Source of the DNA: Prochlorococcus sp. AG-347-K20
GTDB taxonomy: Bacteria > Cyanobacteriota > Cyanobacteriia > PCC-6307 > Cyanobiaceae
Direction: 5' to 3'
NCBI GenBank assembly: GCA_003281315.1
Contig: QCCH01000004.1
Coordinates: 62,001-126,000, forward strand
DNA length: 64,000 bases
Shown here: one piece after another, positions 27,606 through 36,323 of the stretch
Numbering within the stretch: position 1 is the first letter of the stretch
Layout of the letters: every line of letters starts with the position of its first letter
The notes under the pieces: model-generated
What the model was told of the DNA's origin: nothing
The model's input: only the letters and a program-made list of their open reading frames with translations
Databases searched by the model: none
Made by a program: the position numbers and the translations under genes

Positions 27606-28781
27606 TTGAGAAATAAAATTTGTTCGTTTTTTTCAATAATATTAATCTTTTCAGGAAATACTTTGCCTTTAGTTGCTTCAAATCAAATAAAATCGGAGTT
27701 ATCAAATACAAAATTAACCACTGATTATCTTAAAAAGTTACCTGCTAATGATTATATTATTGGATCAGGGGATTCTTTAAGTATAATTGTATCGAGAGAC
27801 TATGAGGAACTTAATAAGATTGTTTCTGTTGATGGTGAAGGTACTATTTATTTACCCAAATTAAATAGAATTTATGTAAAAGGATTGACATTACTTGAGC
27901 TAACTAAACTTTTAAATAAGGCGTTTTTAACTTTTGTAAAATATCCTGAAGTTGAAGTCGAAGTTAGAGGATATAGACCTATTAGAGTGTTAGTTCAGGG
28001 AGAGGTAGAGAATCCTGGATTACAAACTTTATCAGGTGCTTTAACTATTAACCAATACATTGAAGAAGAAGCTCAAAATAAAGATAGCTCTTTATTTGGA
28101 CTTAATAATTCAAATACTCTGTCAGATTTAAATAATAGTCAAAGAAGAAAGATTAATAGATTTTATTTCCCTACTGTTTTTGATGCAATTAGGCAAAGCG
28201 GAGGAATAACAGATTATGCTGATTTAAAAAGAATTCAAATTATTAGAAATGATAATTTTACTAATGGAGGAGGTAAAATTACTACGAGCCTTGATTTTGA
28301 AAATGTTATTAGTTCAGGAGATAATACTCAAAATATAAGAATTTACGATTCTGATATTATTAGGATATTTAAGAGAAATAAACCAAGTAATAAAATCCTT
28401 AGAAAAGCTGTACTTTCTAATCTAAATCCTAAATATATTGGTGTTTTTGTTACTGGTAGAGTTAGAAATCCTGGAAGAACAATAGTTTCTAAAGCTAGTG
28501 TTTTGAATGATGCTATTGATATTTCAGGAGGTACGAAGGCATTGAAAGGAAAGCTATCATTTATTAGATTTAATAATGATGGTTCAATTGATAAAAGAAG
28601 ATTTAAATTTAATAAAAAAAGTAAAAGAGGTTCTTTTAGTAATCCTATATTGAGAGATGGAGATCTTATTGTTGTTGATGAAAGCTTTATGACAATTACA
28701 AATGAAGTAATTTCAGATATTACAAAACCTTTTGTGGGAATCTTCTCAACTTACGGCCTTATTAAGGCTATAAATGAATAA
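27606..28781 (+). CDS. Wza-like polysaccharide export outer-membrane protein
   Basis: A 391-residue PES/SLBB protein forming the outer-membrane channel for capsule or O-polysaccharide. After a signal-like N-terminus (FFSIILIFSGNTLPLVASN) the polysaccharide-export domain runs about 48-125, starting YIIGSGDSLSIIV. SLBB repeats begin at PIRVLVQGEVENPG near 126 and GVFVTGRVRNPGRT near 280. No lipobox Cys is apparent, unlike E. coli Wza. The start is TTG at 27606; no ATG lies upstream in frame. Its last 8 bases overlap the Wzz-like gene. Confidence 0.88.
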   Translation: MRNKICSFFSIILIFSGNTLPLVASNQIKSELSNTKLTTDYLKKLPANDYIIGSGDSLSIIVSRDYEELNKIVSVDGEGTIYLPKLNRIYVKGLTLLELTKLLNKAFLTFVKYPEVEVEVRGYRPIRVLVQGEVENPGLQTLSGALTINQYIEEEAQNKDSSLFGLNNSNTLSDLNNSQRRKINRFYFPTVFDAIRQSGGITDYADLKRIQIIRNDNFTNGGGKITTSLDFENVISSGDNTQNIRIYDSDIIRIFKRNKPSNKILRKAVLSNLNPKYIGVFVTGRVRNPGRTIVSKASVLNDAIDISGGTKALKGKLSFIRFNNDGSIDKRRFKFNKKSKRGSFSNPILRDGDLIVVDESFMTITNEVISDITKPFVGIFSTYGLIKAINE

Positions 28782-30510
28782 TTCAATGATTAAAAACAAT
28801 AACGAAAATCTAGAAGATATTGAATCTAAATTTGATGATGAGATCAATTTAAGTGTTATTTTCCAATTTGTATTAAGAAATAAATTTTTAATTGGAATCT
28901 TAACTGTCTTATCAATAATTTTAGCAACTATTTATCAATCAACTTTGAAAAAAATATATAAGGGTGAATTTCAAATAGTCTTAAATCAAAAAGCAGATAG
29001 TTCCATTAATATTAATCCTTCATTAGGTTCCCTTGTAGGACTATCTTCAAATAATGCAAACAACTTAAAAACAGAAGTTGGCATTTTAAAAAGCCCCTCA
29101 GTTTTAATGCCAATATTTGAATATGTTGAAACTAAGAAGAAACAAACCAACCCAAATTTTGATTCAGTTTTTAATGGGTGGCAAAAAAATAATTTGAAAA
29201 TATCTTTAGAGCCAGGGACATCAATTTTGAATATTGCATATAAAGATGATGATAAAGAATTGATTATTCCTGTTTTAAAACGAATAACATCAGCTTATTT
29301 GGAATACTCAGGTAGAAATAAAAGAAAAAATCAAACATTAACAAATAATTTTTTAGAAGATCAAATTCAAATATATAGAAAGAAAAGCGCTAAATCTTTA
29401 AAACTTGCTCAAGGATTTGCAATTAATCAAAATCTTATCTACTTTAATAAACCTAATAATGACCTATCAGAAAATGCTGGATTCAATAATCTTCTATTGC
29501 CCAATATAGAAATTGAAAGCGTGAGGGCTGAGGCAGCAAATGAAATAAGAAAAATTGATTTACAGATACTCAATATCGAAGAACTTGGGAACGATTTACA
29601 AAAACTTCAATTTGTAGGTGCTAATATCCCTGAGATTGTTAAAGAAGGTTTACAAACTACTTTGGCGAAAATAGAGGAAGAATTAGTTGAGAAACGTTCA
29701 AAATATACTGAAGAAGATCCCTCAATAAATAGATTAATAGAAAAAAGAGATTTACTAATAGAACTTCTCAAAAAAAGATCTATTGGTTTTTTAAAAGCAA
29801 AAAAAATTGAAACTGAAGCTTTAATGAAATCTGCGATGAGGCCTAAAGAAGTTCTTCTTAAATATAAAGAACTCGTGAGAGAAGCTCAAAGAGATGAAGA
29901 AACTTTAGTAAATCTTGAAAATCAATTAAGATTAAATCAGTTAGATGCTGCTAAATTTGATACTCCTTGGGAATTAATAACCAAACCTACTCTTCAAAAA
30001 AGAGCTGTAAATGCTAATAAGAGTAAAATACAACTATTCGGTCTTTTTGTAGGTTTTATTCTTGGAGCTGGAACATCTTATTACAGAGAAAAAAAATCAG
30101 ATTTAATTTATGACGAAAAAATTTTAGAAAATCTTTTAAGTTTAAAAATTTTAGAAAAAATTAAAATAAAAGATTATTCTTCATCTTTAAATGAAGAATT
30201 GCCCTTGCTTGAATCCATCGTCGATAGTAATCCTGGTAAAGAATTATTTCTTATAGTAGTGGGAGATATGAAAAAATATCTTAATGAGATTAAAGTCCTA
30301 ACTTACAAAAAATTTGATGAAAGTAAAATAAAATTTATACTAGAGGATGAAATAGGTTCCCTTAAAAATAATAATCATATCTTAATTTTACTTGCTTCCA
30401 CTGGTCTCATTACTTTTGAAAATGTAAATTTATTGAAAAAACGTTTATTAATTGCAAAAAAATCTTTATTTGGTGTAATTTTGTTAGAAAAAAAATTTAA
30501 AAAAAATTGA
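28774..30510 (+). CDS. Wzz/PCP-type chain-length determinant with degenerate C-terminal domain
   Basis: A 578-residue polysaccharide co-polymerase. Membrane spans lie near 38-56 (FLIGILTVLSIILATIY) and 416-432 (LFGLFVGFILGAGTSYY), flanking a large periplasmic coiled-coil region; the N-terminal Wzz domain starts near 24. After the second span a cytoplasmic region of about 140 residues has the spacing of the BY-kinase fold fused in this position in other bacteria, but no Walker A, Walker B or tyrosine cluster, so it should not be an active kinase. It overlaps the Wza-like gene by 8 bp and the GT9-like gene by 4 bp. Confidence 0.85.
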   Translation: MNNSMIKNNNENLEDIESKFDDEINLSVIFQFVLRNKFLIGILTVLSIILATIYQSTLKKIYKGEFQIVLNQKADSSININPSLGSLVGLSSNNANNLKTEVGILKSPSVLMPIFEYVETKKKQTNPNFDSVFNGWQKNNLKISLEPGTSILNIAYKDDDKELIIPVLKRITSAYLEYSGRNKRKNQTLTNNFLEDQIQIYRKKSAKSLKLAQGFAINQNLIYFNKPNNDLSENAGFNNLLLPNIEIESVRAEAANEIRKIDLQILNIEELGNDLQKLQFVGANIPEIVKEGLQTTLAKIEEELVEKRSKYTEEDPSINRLIEKRDLLIELLKKRSIGFLKAKKIETEALMKSAMRPKEVLLKYKELVREAQRDEETLVNLENQLRLNQLDAAKFDTPWELITKPTLQKRAVNANKSKIQLFGLFVGFILGAGTSYYREKKSDLIYDEKILENLLSLKILEKIKIKDYSSSLNEELPLLESIVDSNPGKELFLIVVGDMKKYLNEIKVLTYKKFDESKIKFILEDEIGSLKNNNHILILLASTGLITFENVNLLKKRLLIAKKSLFGVILLEKKFKKN

Positions 30511-31523
30511 AAAAAATAATAAAAAAAATTTTTATGAAAAGGAGAGAAGATATTTCTCTCATTGAATTTACTAAATTTTTATTAAATTTAATTATTTCAA
30601 GAATAAAAAATATTTTTAGATTAAAAAAATTTAAACACAAAGCATGCATTATTATTTTTCCTCCTGCCTTGGGTCTTGGAGACTTGATAATTCTTTCTAG
30701 AATCGTTGATTTAGTAAAAATTTATTTAAAGTTCGATAAAGTAAAAGTTGCTGCCTCTGCTCCATGGGTTGACAACAAAAGAGATGGAGTAGAATATTTT
30801 AATTTAAAAGATACTGATCAATTAGTGGAAGGAGATCTATATATATTTCCAACATATACCTTTTTGAATTTCATAATTTCCCATATTTTGAATAATAAAA
30901 AATCTGTAGGTTACAAATATATGACTCCTAAAACATTTTTAAATAAAGAAGAGTTTTATATTAATGACAGAAGACCATATTTTGAGAGGTTAGGACCTTT
31001 ATCAAAAAATTTTATATCAGGTATTTCTCTTAAACCAATTATTTGGTCTCAACAGGAAATTAATAAGAGGAAACTTAGAAGTGATTATCTCTCAATTGAG
31101 GATCTTAAATTATGTATTAATTCTAAAAATTATATTATTTCGATAAGTGTTTATAATTTTTATGAAAAATTCAGGCCTAATATAAAAATAATTCAGGATT
31201 TACTTAAACAAAAAAAATTAGAACTAAAAAGAAAAATTTCTGTAATTGTAATAGGCTCTAATAAAAAAAAAGAAATTGAATATAATAGATTTGTTTGTCA
31301 AGAGCTTAAGCAATATTGTGAAGAGATATTTAATTCTTCTGGATTATTTAGTTTAGATCAATCAATTGATCTTCTAACTCAATCAAATTACTATTTTGGT
31401 GCCAATAATGGCATATCTAATATTGCGCAGATTATTGGCTTAAATTGTACACAAATATTTGTTGGCCCCGAAAAACCTCTTGTGAGAAAATTTTCCGATA
31501 AAGCAAATATCATTTACTATTAA
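30507..31523 (+). CDS. glycosyltransferase family 9-like (heptosyltransferase-like) protein
   Basis: A 338-residue protein with a GT-B fold signature of the heptosyltransferase family: near 50 PPALGLGDLIILSRIVDLV (usually R-x-x-G-D) and, near the end, YYFGANNGISNIAQIIGLNCTQIFVGP, which matches the donor-binding D/N-G-x-x-H-x-A region with Ile-Ser-Asn in place of the usual His. The start is TTG at 30507 overlapping the wzz stop; an alternative ATG is at 30534. Donor and acceptor are unknown, but a heptose pathway is encoded at 52.9-57.6 kb. The changed donor motif leaves activity uncertain. Confidence 0.68.
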   Translation: MKKIIKKIFMKRREDISLIEFTKFLLNLIISRIKNIFRLKKFKHKACIIIFPPALGLGDLIILSRIVDLVKIYLKFDKVKVAASAPWVDNKRDGVEYFNLKDTDQLVEGDLYIFPTYTFLNFIISHILNNKKSVGYKYMTPKTFLNKEEFYINDRRPYFERLGPLSKNFISGISLKPIIWSQQEINKRKLRSDYLSIEDLKLCINSKNYIISISVYNFYEKFRPNIKIIQDLLKQKKLELKRKISVIVIGSNKKKEIEYNRFVCQELKQYCEEIFNSSGLFSLDQSIDLLTQSNYYFGANNGISNIAQIIGLNCTQIFVGPEKPLVRKFSDKANIIYY

Positions 31524-31586
31524 CATATCTAACACAATGATTTTGTATATTGTTCGAATTAAATTAATATATAAATAACAAAATTT

Positions 31587-32618
31587 TTGCTCGTGTATGA
31601 AGTAGTAGTAGGAAGATTTTATGGGGCACTTTTAATATTATTAGTATTTTTACCATTTGCTTTATTAAGACCAAATAAAAGTGATTCTTGGCTTCTAGTT
31701 CCAGCAATATTTATTCTCTCCATTATTTACGGAAATATTGTTAGCGTTGGGGACAGACTATATTATGATAATTTTTGTCTTTATTCGAATGGAGATCTTT
31801 TAAGTTATTTAGCAGCTTATGAGTATAATTTTGTTTATAAAATAATTTCATTTATTCCTTGTTATTTTTCTTTTTTGTTTGATATCAGATTTTCTTTTTT
31901 ATTTGATATTTTTTTAGGTATTGCATTATCCATTACTATATTTATTAGAAAAATACCAAATTATTTAGTTCTATTTTTAATAACTTCATCATTTATTGTT
32001 TGTTTTGTAGCCACATTTAGACTCAGTTTAGCTTATTTATTAGTTATTATATTTTTTTATGATATTGATGAAAAAAAATTATTTTCTTATTCAAAAAATA
32101 TTGCTATTATAGTAAGTCACATTTCCGCAATAATAATATCATTTCCCTTAATTTTATCAAATATTAATTTTAAAGATATCTTCATTGAATACAAGATCAA
32201 AAAAAATAATTTGATATATATATTTTTATTGATAGGATTAATTTTTTTATTATTAAGATTTAATATAATTAATTTTGCATTATTAATTGGAAAATTTTTA
32301 GAAAGATTCAATTCTACTGATAGTGGTAGTACGGGTCTAAAATCATTATTGATTATTTTTATTTCTTTTTTATCTTTAAGAAAAAAAGAAATATCTTGGA
32401 AATTTAGAAATTACTTAAAAACTATAATATTTCTAAGCTCAATTCTTATTTTTTTTAATTCAATAGCTAGGTTAAATGGCTTTTTATTAGTCATTTCTTC
32501 ACTTATTTTTGTAAAATATGGAACTAATTTTTCAGGCATTAAATATTATCAAATTTTAAATATTTTTAGCTTAATTTTTTTAGGTCTTGAATTCAGTTTA
32601 TCTTTGCCATATTTGTGA
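31587..32618 (+). CDS. Wzy/EpsG-like polysaccharide polymerase
   Basis: A 343-residue protein with about ten membrane spans and a soluble segment near 55-75 (GDRLYYDNFCLYSNGDLL). The FRLSLAYLLVIIFFYDI stretch near 144-160 resembles the EpsG/Wzy core, where a conserved Arg-x-x-Leu/Phe motif follows a phenylalanine-rich helix. Wzy enzymes join repeat units on undecaprenyl diphosphate at the outer face of the membrane. Starts are ambiguous (TTG 31587, GTG 31593). It follows the GT9-like gene after 63 bp and is the last gene before the tRNA. Wzy proteins diverge fast, so the call rests on topology and context. Confidence 0.68.
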   Translation: MLVYEVVVGRFYGALLILLVFLPFALLRPNKSDSWLLVPAIFILSIIYGNIVSVGDRLYYDNFCLYSNGDLLSYLAAYEYNFVYKIISFIPCYFSFLFDIRFSFLFDIFLGIALSITIFIRKIPNYLVLFLITSSFIVCFVATFRLSLAYLLVIIFFYDIDEKKLFSYSKNIAIIVSHISAIIISFPLILSNINFKDIFIEYKIKKNNLIYIFLLIGLIFLLLRFNIINFALLIGKFLERFNSTDSGSTGLKSLLIIFISFLSLRKKEISWKFRNYLKTIIFLSSILIFFNSIARLNGFLLVISSLIFVKYGTNFSGIKYYQILNIFSLIFLGLEFSLSLPYL

Positions 32619-32692
32619 AACGAAAAAGAATAAAATTTTATACTTTTTTAAAGTTATAAGAAATAAAAATTAATTTCAACAATAAACTTTCA

Positions 32693-32698
32693 TATAAT
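32693..32698 (+). promoter_or_regulatory. -10 element for tRNA-Ala
   Basis: A perfect TATAAT ends 10 bases before the mature tRNA 5' end, the right place for a single-gene tRNA promoter. Confidence 0.55.
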
Positions 32699-32708
32699 AA
32701 TCAATTAT

Positions 32709-32781
32709 GGGGCCATAGCTCAGCTGGTAGAGCACCTGCATGGCATGCAGGGGGTCAGCGGTTCGAGTCCGCTTGGCTCCA
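32709..32781 (+). tRNA. tRNA-Ala, anticodon GGC
   Basis: A 73-base cloverleaf: acceptor GGGGCCA/TGGCTCC with one G-U pair, D stem GCTC/GAGC with AGCTGGTA loop, anticodon stem CCTGC/GCAGG with loop ATGGCAT (anticodon GGC at 32742-32744, reading GCC/GCU), T stem AGCGG/CCGCT with TTCGAGT, discriminator A. CCA is not encoded. It lies alone inside the polysaccharide island, 31 bp from a broken aminotransferase gene. Confidence 0.97.
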
Positions 32782-32811
32782 TTTGTAATTTGAAAGTTAT
32801 TTCAATATAAA

Positions 32812-33283
32812 TTAAACTATATCTTCATCAGAGAAAGTTAGCTTCTTTTTTAATTAGGATAGGGAAAGCGAGCCAAGCAGTATTACAGCCATGTAATTCA
32901 ATAGGATTACTAAAAAGATTTTTATACTTGTTAAAGAAATTATATTGAAGTTTAAAATTTTCTTGTCTAGTTTTAATATTCTTTTCTAATTTTTTAAGTT
33001 GAGCAAGGGCAAAAGCAGCTCCTATTTCACTACCTTCTAAATTATATCCAACTTTCTCAAATACGAATTTTGCATCGTAATCTAAACCATCAAGATTGAC
33101 ATTAAACCGATTTTCGATTGATTCACTTTTCTCATCAAATAATGAAGAACTTCTGCCCCATGATCTAAGTAATTTTGCATTTTCAATTGCTTTTGGATCC
33201 GTACCATATATTTTATTCTTAACATTGATGTTAATTGAGCTTATAAAATTATTAAAAAAAGATTCGAGAGCTTTATCATCAGA
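32812..33283 (-). pseudogene. fragment of an RfbH/DegT-family PLP-dependent sugar aminotransferase-type enzyme
   Basis: An open minus-strand frame with no start codon gives about 150 residues matching the C-terminal half of the NDP-4-keto-6-deoxyhexose 3-dehydratase (RfbH, DegT/AryC fold): LLRSWGRSSSLF, then FEKVGYNLEGSEIGAAFALAQLKKLE, KTRQENFKLQYNFF and HGCNTAWLAFPILIKKEANF. The catalytic N-terminal half is missing. Near 32830 the frame hits TGA; shifting by one base continues as SDEDIV then stop at 32812, suggesting a frameshift. The N-terminal break is near 33283, where an opposite-strand gene begins. It is a double-truncated remnant between a tRNA and a methyltransferase. Confidence 0.8.
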
Positions 33284-33378
33284 TTAATTTTTTAGACAAA
33301 TATTTAAACAATTTATTTTTTAAATCTGTTTCTTTATTTTATGTTTATGATAAATTATTACAAGCTCCTAATTATTTC

Positions 33379-34071
33379 TTGAACAAGTTAGTAAGAATTT
33401 TTATTAGACAACTTTTTTTTATTACATTAAAGGCTTCTAAAAGATTATCGCGTAATAATCTAGAATCATTTCTTATGGATGATTTAATTTCAATTGCTAA
33501 AAAAAATAAAAATCCAAAAGTACTTTTTGTTGGATCAGGAGGAGCTTTAGAAGAATTTGTTAAAAAAATATTAGAATGTAATTTAGTTACAATTGACGTT
33601 GATCATAAGCGTAAACCAGATTATGTAATGTCCATAACTGATTTGAAGTTTGAAGAAGAGGAATTTGATTTGGTTTTATTGCTTGAAGTTTTAGAACATG
33701 TTGACCAACCTTTTAATGCTTCTTCTGAGATATTCAGAGTTTTGAAACCAAAAGGCATACTATTATTAAGTACTCCTTTTACCTTTGGGATACATGATGC
33801 ACCTTATGATTTTTGGAGATTTACAAAATATGGTTTAAAGAAAATTTTTTATAGATTTGATCAATTAAATATCAATGAAAGAAGCGGATTTTTATTGACG
33901 ATATCTACATTGTTTTCTAGATTAATCATCTGCAAAAATCCATTACAAAGGCTAATAGGTTGTTTTTTTAGTATATTATTTTTTGTTCTATATCCATTAA
34001 TTAAAACTTTAGATAATTTTCTTCCAAAGCCAATCACTACAGGATATTACTTAAAAGCTGAAAAGAAATAA
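33379..34071 (+). CDS. SAM-dependent methyltransferase (type 11-like), possibly 5'-truncated
   Basis: A 230-residue class I methyltransferase: SAM loop VLFVGSGGALEEF near 49-61 (Gly-Ser-Gly-Gly instead of the commoner Gly-x-Gly-x-Gly), TIDVDHKRKPDYV near 72, and FDLVLLLEVLEHVDQP near 94-109. The called start is TTG at 33379, but the same frame stays open upstream to 33256 with protein-like sequence (FLDKYLNNLFFKSVSLFYVYDKLLQAPNYF in two parts) and no ATG, GTG or TTG. That suggests an ancestral gene that lost its 5' end at the junction with the aminotransferase remnant. It may still be translated from the TTG. The substrate is probably a surface sugar. Confidence 0.72.
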   Translation: MNKLVRIFIRQLFFITLKASKRLSRNNLESFLMDDLISIAKKNKNPKVLFVGSGGALEEFVKKILECNLVTIDVDHKRKPDYVMSITDLKFEEEEFDLVLLLEVLEHVDQPFNASSEIFRVLKPKGILLLSTPFTFGIHDAPYDFWRFTKYGLKKIFYRFDQLNINERSGFLLTISTLFSRLIICKNPLQRLIGCFFSILFFVLYPLIKTLDNFLPKPITTGYYLKAEKK

Positions 34072-34159
34072 AAACTAAGAAGCGAACATATATTAATTTT
34101 GTCTGGCTTTTAGATTAACAAAAGATGATTAAAAAATTAAATTTATAAAAAAATATAGA

Positions 34160-35233
34160 CTATTTTTTTATAAGAAAATATTGACCTGATTCCATCTGCA
34201 CACAAATATAATCTTCACTTTTTTCAGTAAGGAATTCTTCTAATGCTAATTTTGCTCCTAACAAAGCAGGAGTATGTCCTGCATCTTCAACTACAATGAT
34301 TCCATTTTTTGTTAATTTTTTATGTACATGATTTAGAGCGGCTACTATCGCTTCATAAAGATCCACATCAATATTCGCAAACGCAATTTTATCTATCTCT
34401 TTTATCGCGTCATTATCTATTATATTTCTCTTATAAATTTTAAGTTTATCTTTGTCACTTAATCTCTTAACTACCCTGTTGTATAAACTTTTTAAACCAT
34501 CTGTTTGATGTGTATCTAACCAAATATTATCTATAGAAGTGGAAGCTTCTTTATAAGTGAAACCTTCGAAATAATCATAAACATATAAGCATTTATCTAT
34601 TTTTTCTTCTTCTATATATGAAGCCATTACACATGTTGAGGAACCTTTGAAACATCCAATCTCTAAAAAATCACCTTCTATTTCTTTGCAATTGTCTATA
34701 ACCTGTAATAAATTTCCGAAATCAGCACCAATACCATGGCTAAAATACTGAATTTTTTCTTCGTTTTGTAATCTGTATTCTTTAAATAATATTTTTTCTT
34801 TTAACTGATCATGCATCCAAACTCTTGCAGGTCCAACATGACATATAACTTTAACAGGTTTTTTTTTCTTATAGAAATGTGAAGCTACTTTAACTCCTCG
34901 ATCTACTCTTTCAGAGAGCCAAAATAATCGATTAGATTTTTCTAGAATTTCTGTTTCAATATTGTCTAAAGTTGAAAAAAATGATCCAGGAAAATTCTTC
35001 CTTAGTGTTTTTTTGTATATTTCTGGGACAATTACTAAATCAGATTGAAATGATTCATTTTTTTGTAAAAACTTTACTATTTGGGAAAGTTTTATTGGAG
35101 TGTATTTCAGAGAATATCTTTTATAACCTTTATAGTAGTTTTTATCTTTTATTAAAAATTGAAGTGAAAGTTTGAAAATCTCCTTAAAGTTTTTTGTTTT
35201 TATTAACCAAAAAAACAGATTTATATTTTCCAT
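34160..35233 (-). CDS. TylF/MycF-type O-methyltransferase family protein
   Basis: The C-terminal 200 residues of this 357-residue protein are TylF-like: DFLEIGCFKGSSTCVMASYI near 188-207 (SAM loop), LYVYDYFEGF near 217-226, then FANIDVDLYEAIVAALNHVHKKL near 288-310 and the metal-binding-type GGIIVVEDAG-like segment GIIVVEDAGHTPALLGAK. Macrocin O-methyltransferase relatives methylate sugar hydroxyls using Mg. The first 150 residues are not recognised. It is the only minus-strand gene between the tRNA and 38.3 kb and stands alone, convergent with the methyltransferase at 33379. Confidence 0.82.
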   Translation of the reverse strand: MENINLFFWLIKTKNFKEIFKLSLQFLIKDKNYYKGYKRYSLKYTPIKLSQIVKFLQKNESFQSDLVIVPEIYKKTLRKNFPGSFFSTLDNIETEILEKSNRLFWLSERVDRGVKVASHFYKKKKPVKVICHVGPARVWMHDQLKEKILFKEYRLQNEEKIQYFSHGIGADFGNLLQVIDNCKEIEGDFLEIGCFKGSSTCVMASYIEEEKIDKCLYVYDYFEGFTYKEASTSIDNIWLDTHQTDGLKSLYNRVVKRLSDKDKLKIYKRNIIDNDAIKEIDKIAFANIDVDLYEAIVAALNHVHKKLTKNGIIVVEDAGHTPALLGAKLALEEFLTEKSEDYICVQMESGQYFLIKK

Positions 35234-35379
35234 TTAATATTTATCTCTCAAAAATATATAGTATTACTTTACATATTTTATTTCAATTATATAAATATAA
35301 ATTTAATTTTTGAAACATCAAAATAATAAAGAATTAAAAGAATATGAAATAAATCAGGTAATTCTTTATAATCTTAATT

Positions 35380-35712
35380 ATGAATAACTTTAAAACTTTA
35401 GCGAAAGAATATATTGATTTATTTAAACAGAAAAATTTAATAGGATTGAAGAATTTATTTGATCAAAACGTTAAGCTTACAGACTGGGACAATGAAATTG
35501 AGGGAGTTAATGATCTCATAAAATTAAATAGTAAATTATTTAAGGAATTTGAATATATTGATATTAATATATTAAATATTGTTTCAGAAAAGAATTTAGT
35601 ATTTATTGAAATGAAAATCGAACTCGATAAGAAGGTTTTTCTAAAAGTGGTTGATATAATTAAATTTTCTAAAGATAATAAAATTATCTCAATAAAAGCT
35701 TATAAAGCTTAG
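35380..35712 (+). CDS. SnoaL/NTF2-like small protein
   Basis: A 110-residue protein with the pattern of the NTF2-like cone fold: an initial helix (FKTLAKEYIDLFKQKNLIGLKNLFDQNVKLTDW) followed by alternating beta strands. SnoaL-like members act as isomerases, cyclases or binding proteins on small polar ligands. It has no signal peptide. It heads a plus-strand set (HAD phosphatase, GatZ-like, GT2) after an 83-bp gap. Fold assignment is from pattern only. Confidence 0.6.
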   Translation: MNNFKTLAKEYIDLFKQKNLIGLKNLFDQNVKLTDWDNEIEGVNDLIKLNSKLFKEFEYIDINILNIVSEKNLVFIEMKIELDKKVFLKVVDIIKFSKDNKIISIKAYKA

Positions 35713-35795
35713 AATAAATTTATAAGAGATATGGATTGGTATTTGATTTATTTGAAGGTAGGATAATGTATTAAGAAAGACAACTTTAATATTTT

Positions 35796-36323
35796 ATGAT
35801 TGCTCCAGAAATATTTATATTAGACGTAGACGGAGTAATGACAAATGGTAGTTTTTTTTACTCATCTGAAGGAAAATATTTAAAGTCTTTTGGTCCAGAT
35901 GATCATGATGCATTATCAATGTTAAATAATTTCTTAAAAATCAGATTTGTCACTGGAGATAAAAAAGGTTTCCCTATAAGTAAAAGAAGAATTGTTGATG
36001 ATATGAAGTTTGAATTAGATTTAGTAAGTACAATTAAAAGAATTGACTGGATAAAGGAAAGATATAAAGCAGAATCCGTAATATATATGGGGGATGGTAT
36101 CTTTGATCATTATGTAATGAGAGAGGTAGGTTATTCTATCGCTCCTTTAAATAGTGATGAAAATGCAAAAAAATATTCTGATTATATTACTAAAAGAGAG
36201 GGAGGTAATAGGGCTGTAGCTGAAGCGTGTTTGCATATTTTGGAAAAGTTTTTTAAAGCATTTGATCCTGAAAAATTTCCCAATAAAGAGACGAAACTTT
36301 CAGGTGAGTGGTGGGCAGTGTGA
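35796..36323 (+). CDS. KdsC-like HAD phosphatase
   Basis: A 175-residue C0-type HAD phosphatase: motif I LDVDGVMTNG near 8-17 (Asp nucleophile and acid/base Asp), motif III region YMGDGIFDHYVMREVGYSIAP near 98-118, and the KdsC-type tail KKYSDYITKREGGNRAVAEACLHIL. KdsC removes phosphate from Kdo-8-P; related enzymes act on nonulosonate 9-phosphates. The GatZ-like gene overlaps its stop (GTGA). Paired here with an aldolase-type protein, it may dephosphorylate a condensation product, but no Kdo/NeuB-type synthase is in the window. Confidence 0.85.
   Translation: MIAPEIFILDVDGVMTNGSFFYSSEGKYLKSFGPDDHDALSMLNNFLKIRFVTGDKKGFPISKRRIVDDMKFELDLVSTIKRIDWIKERYKAESVIYMGDGIFDHYVMREVGYSIAPLNSDENAKKYSDYITKREGGNRAVAEACLHILEKFFKAFDPEKFPNKETKLSGEWWAV

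Noticed and set aside
33096..33287. Plus-strand 63-codon frame as a small gene
   Set aside because: It is the reverse-strand shadow of the RfbH-type fragment, which has clear protein-family similarity on the minus strand.
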